From Bacillus thuringiensis (GTDB lineage Bacteria; Bacillota; Bacilli; Bacillales; Bacillaceae_G), in the NCBI RefSeq assembly GCF_022095615.2, contig NZ_CP155559.1:2725501-2789500 (forward strand): 64,000 nt of DNA, in the 5' to 3' direction. Shown here in pieces: positions 63,847 to 64,000 of this stretch (position 1 is the first letter of the stretch; every line of letters begins with the position of its first letter). Below the pieces are notes generated by a model. It was not told the origin of the DNA. It did no database searches and worked only from the letters and a program-made list of their open reading frames with translations. Made by a program: the position numbers and the translations under genes.

Positions 63847-64000
63847 TTATCGAATCTGACCATTTCCACGAATCACATATTTTGTAGAAGTTAATGCAGG
63901 AAGTCCCATTGGTCCCCTTACGTGTAGTTTTTGTGTACTGATGCCAATTTCTGCGCCGAATCCGAATTCAGATCCATCAGTAAAACGAGTTGATGCATTA
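63847..64000 (-). CDS. proA: Gamma-glutamyl phosphate reductase, C-terminal end only
   Basis: Partial gene: the last 50 codons before TAA at 63847 are in the window. The peptide [20 protein letters not shown], followed by [20 protein letters not shown] and [10 protein letters not shown], matches the invariant ProA C-terminus. ProA reduces gamma-glutamyl phosphate to glutamate semialdehyde in proline synthesis. The rest lies beyond the right edge. Confidence 0.93.

Overview
The window is about 35% G+C chromosomal DNA from a low-GC Firmicute, almost certainly a member of the Bacillus cereus group. Support comes from strong AGGAGG ribosome sites, frequent GTG/TTG starts, AGGGTGGTACCGCG T-box leaders, a Bacillus-type aromatic operon (aroF-hisC-tyrA-aroA), an EntB-like SH3/3D wall protein, many GNAT and TetR genes, and dispersed repeats of a kind seen in this group. 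No rRNA, tRNA, CRISPR array, insertion sequence or prophage was seen. Two genes run off the ends: a membrane protein (1-549) and the C-terminus of proA (63847-64000).

Layout. 1-11 kb is minus-strand accessory metabolism: TPR protein, CoaB-like flavoprotein with an AAC(3) acetyltransferase, a soluble PAS chemoreceptor, a glutathionylspermidine-synthetase-like ATP-grasp enzyme with a YgiB-like lipoprotein, then GNATs, a DMT transporter, DinB, nucleotidyltransferase and DNA-alkylation-repair proteins. 11-25 kb holds a polysaccharide deacetylase, a TetR/DHA2 efflux pair with palindromic operators, TerC, lipoteichoic acid synthase, an ABC-F ATPase, and an MMPL exporter with its TetR regulator and five identical-type palindromes. 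26-33 kb is the aromatic amino acid operon. A consensus promoter is followed by two tandem tyrosine T-boxes, DAHP synthase/chorismate mutase, a third T-box, then chorismate synthase, HisC, TyrA and EPSP synthase. 33-37 kb carries one very large SIR2-domain protein, the best candidate for an anti-phage or other NAD-consuming system here. 37-50 kb has a heterodimeric ABC exporter with TetR and operators, isochorismatase and AAC(6')-like proteins, EntB, an ECF sigma/anti-sigma pair, and a broken GNAT gene. 50-56 kb has malate:quinone oxidoreductase and a transporter-less Lsr (AI-2 processing) locus: regulator, kinase, cupin, LsrF. 56-60 kb is a decaying stretch with two adjacent genes cut by in-frame stops. 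60-64 kb has an HmoA-type haem monooxygenase with a Fur box, an MFS transporter with an ArsR-type regulator, a NupC transporter and the end of proA.

Functional links. Three efflux systems (DHA2, MMPL, ABC) each sit beside a TetR regulator with visible operators. The aromatic operon appears gated by uncharged tRNA-Tyr at three successive points. Several wall or envelope functions (deacetylase, LtaS, EntB, lipoproteins) are interspersed. Functional names rest on motif recognition and remembered family resemblance, not on database searches.
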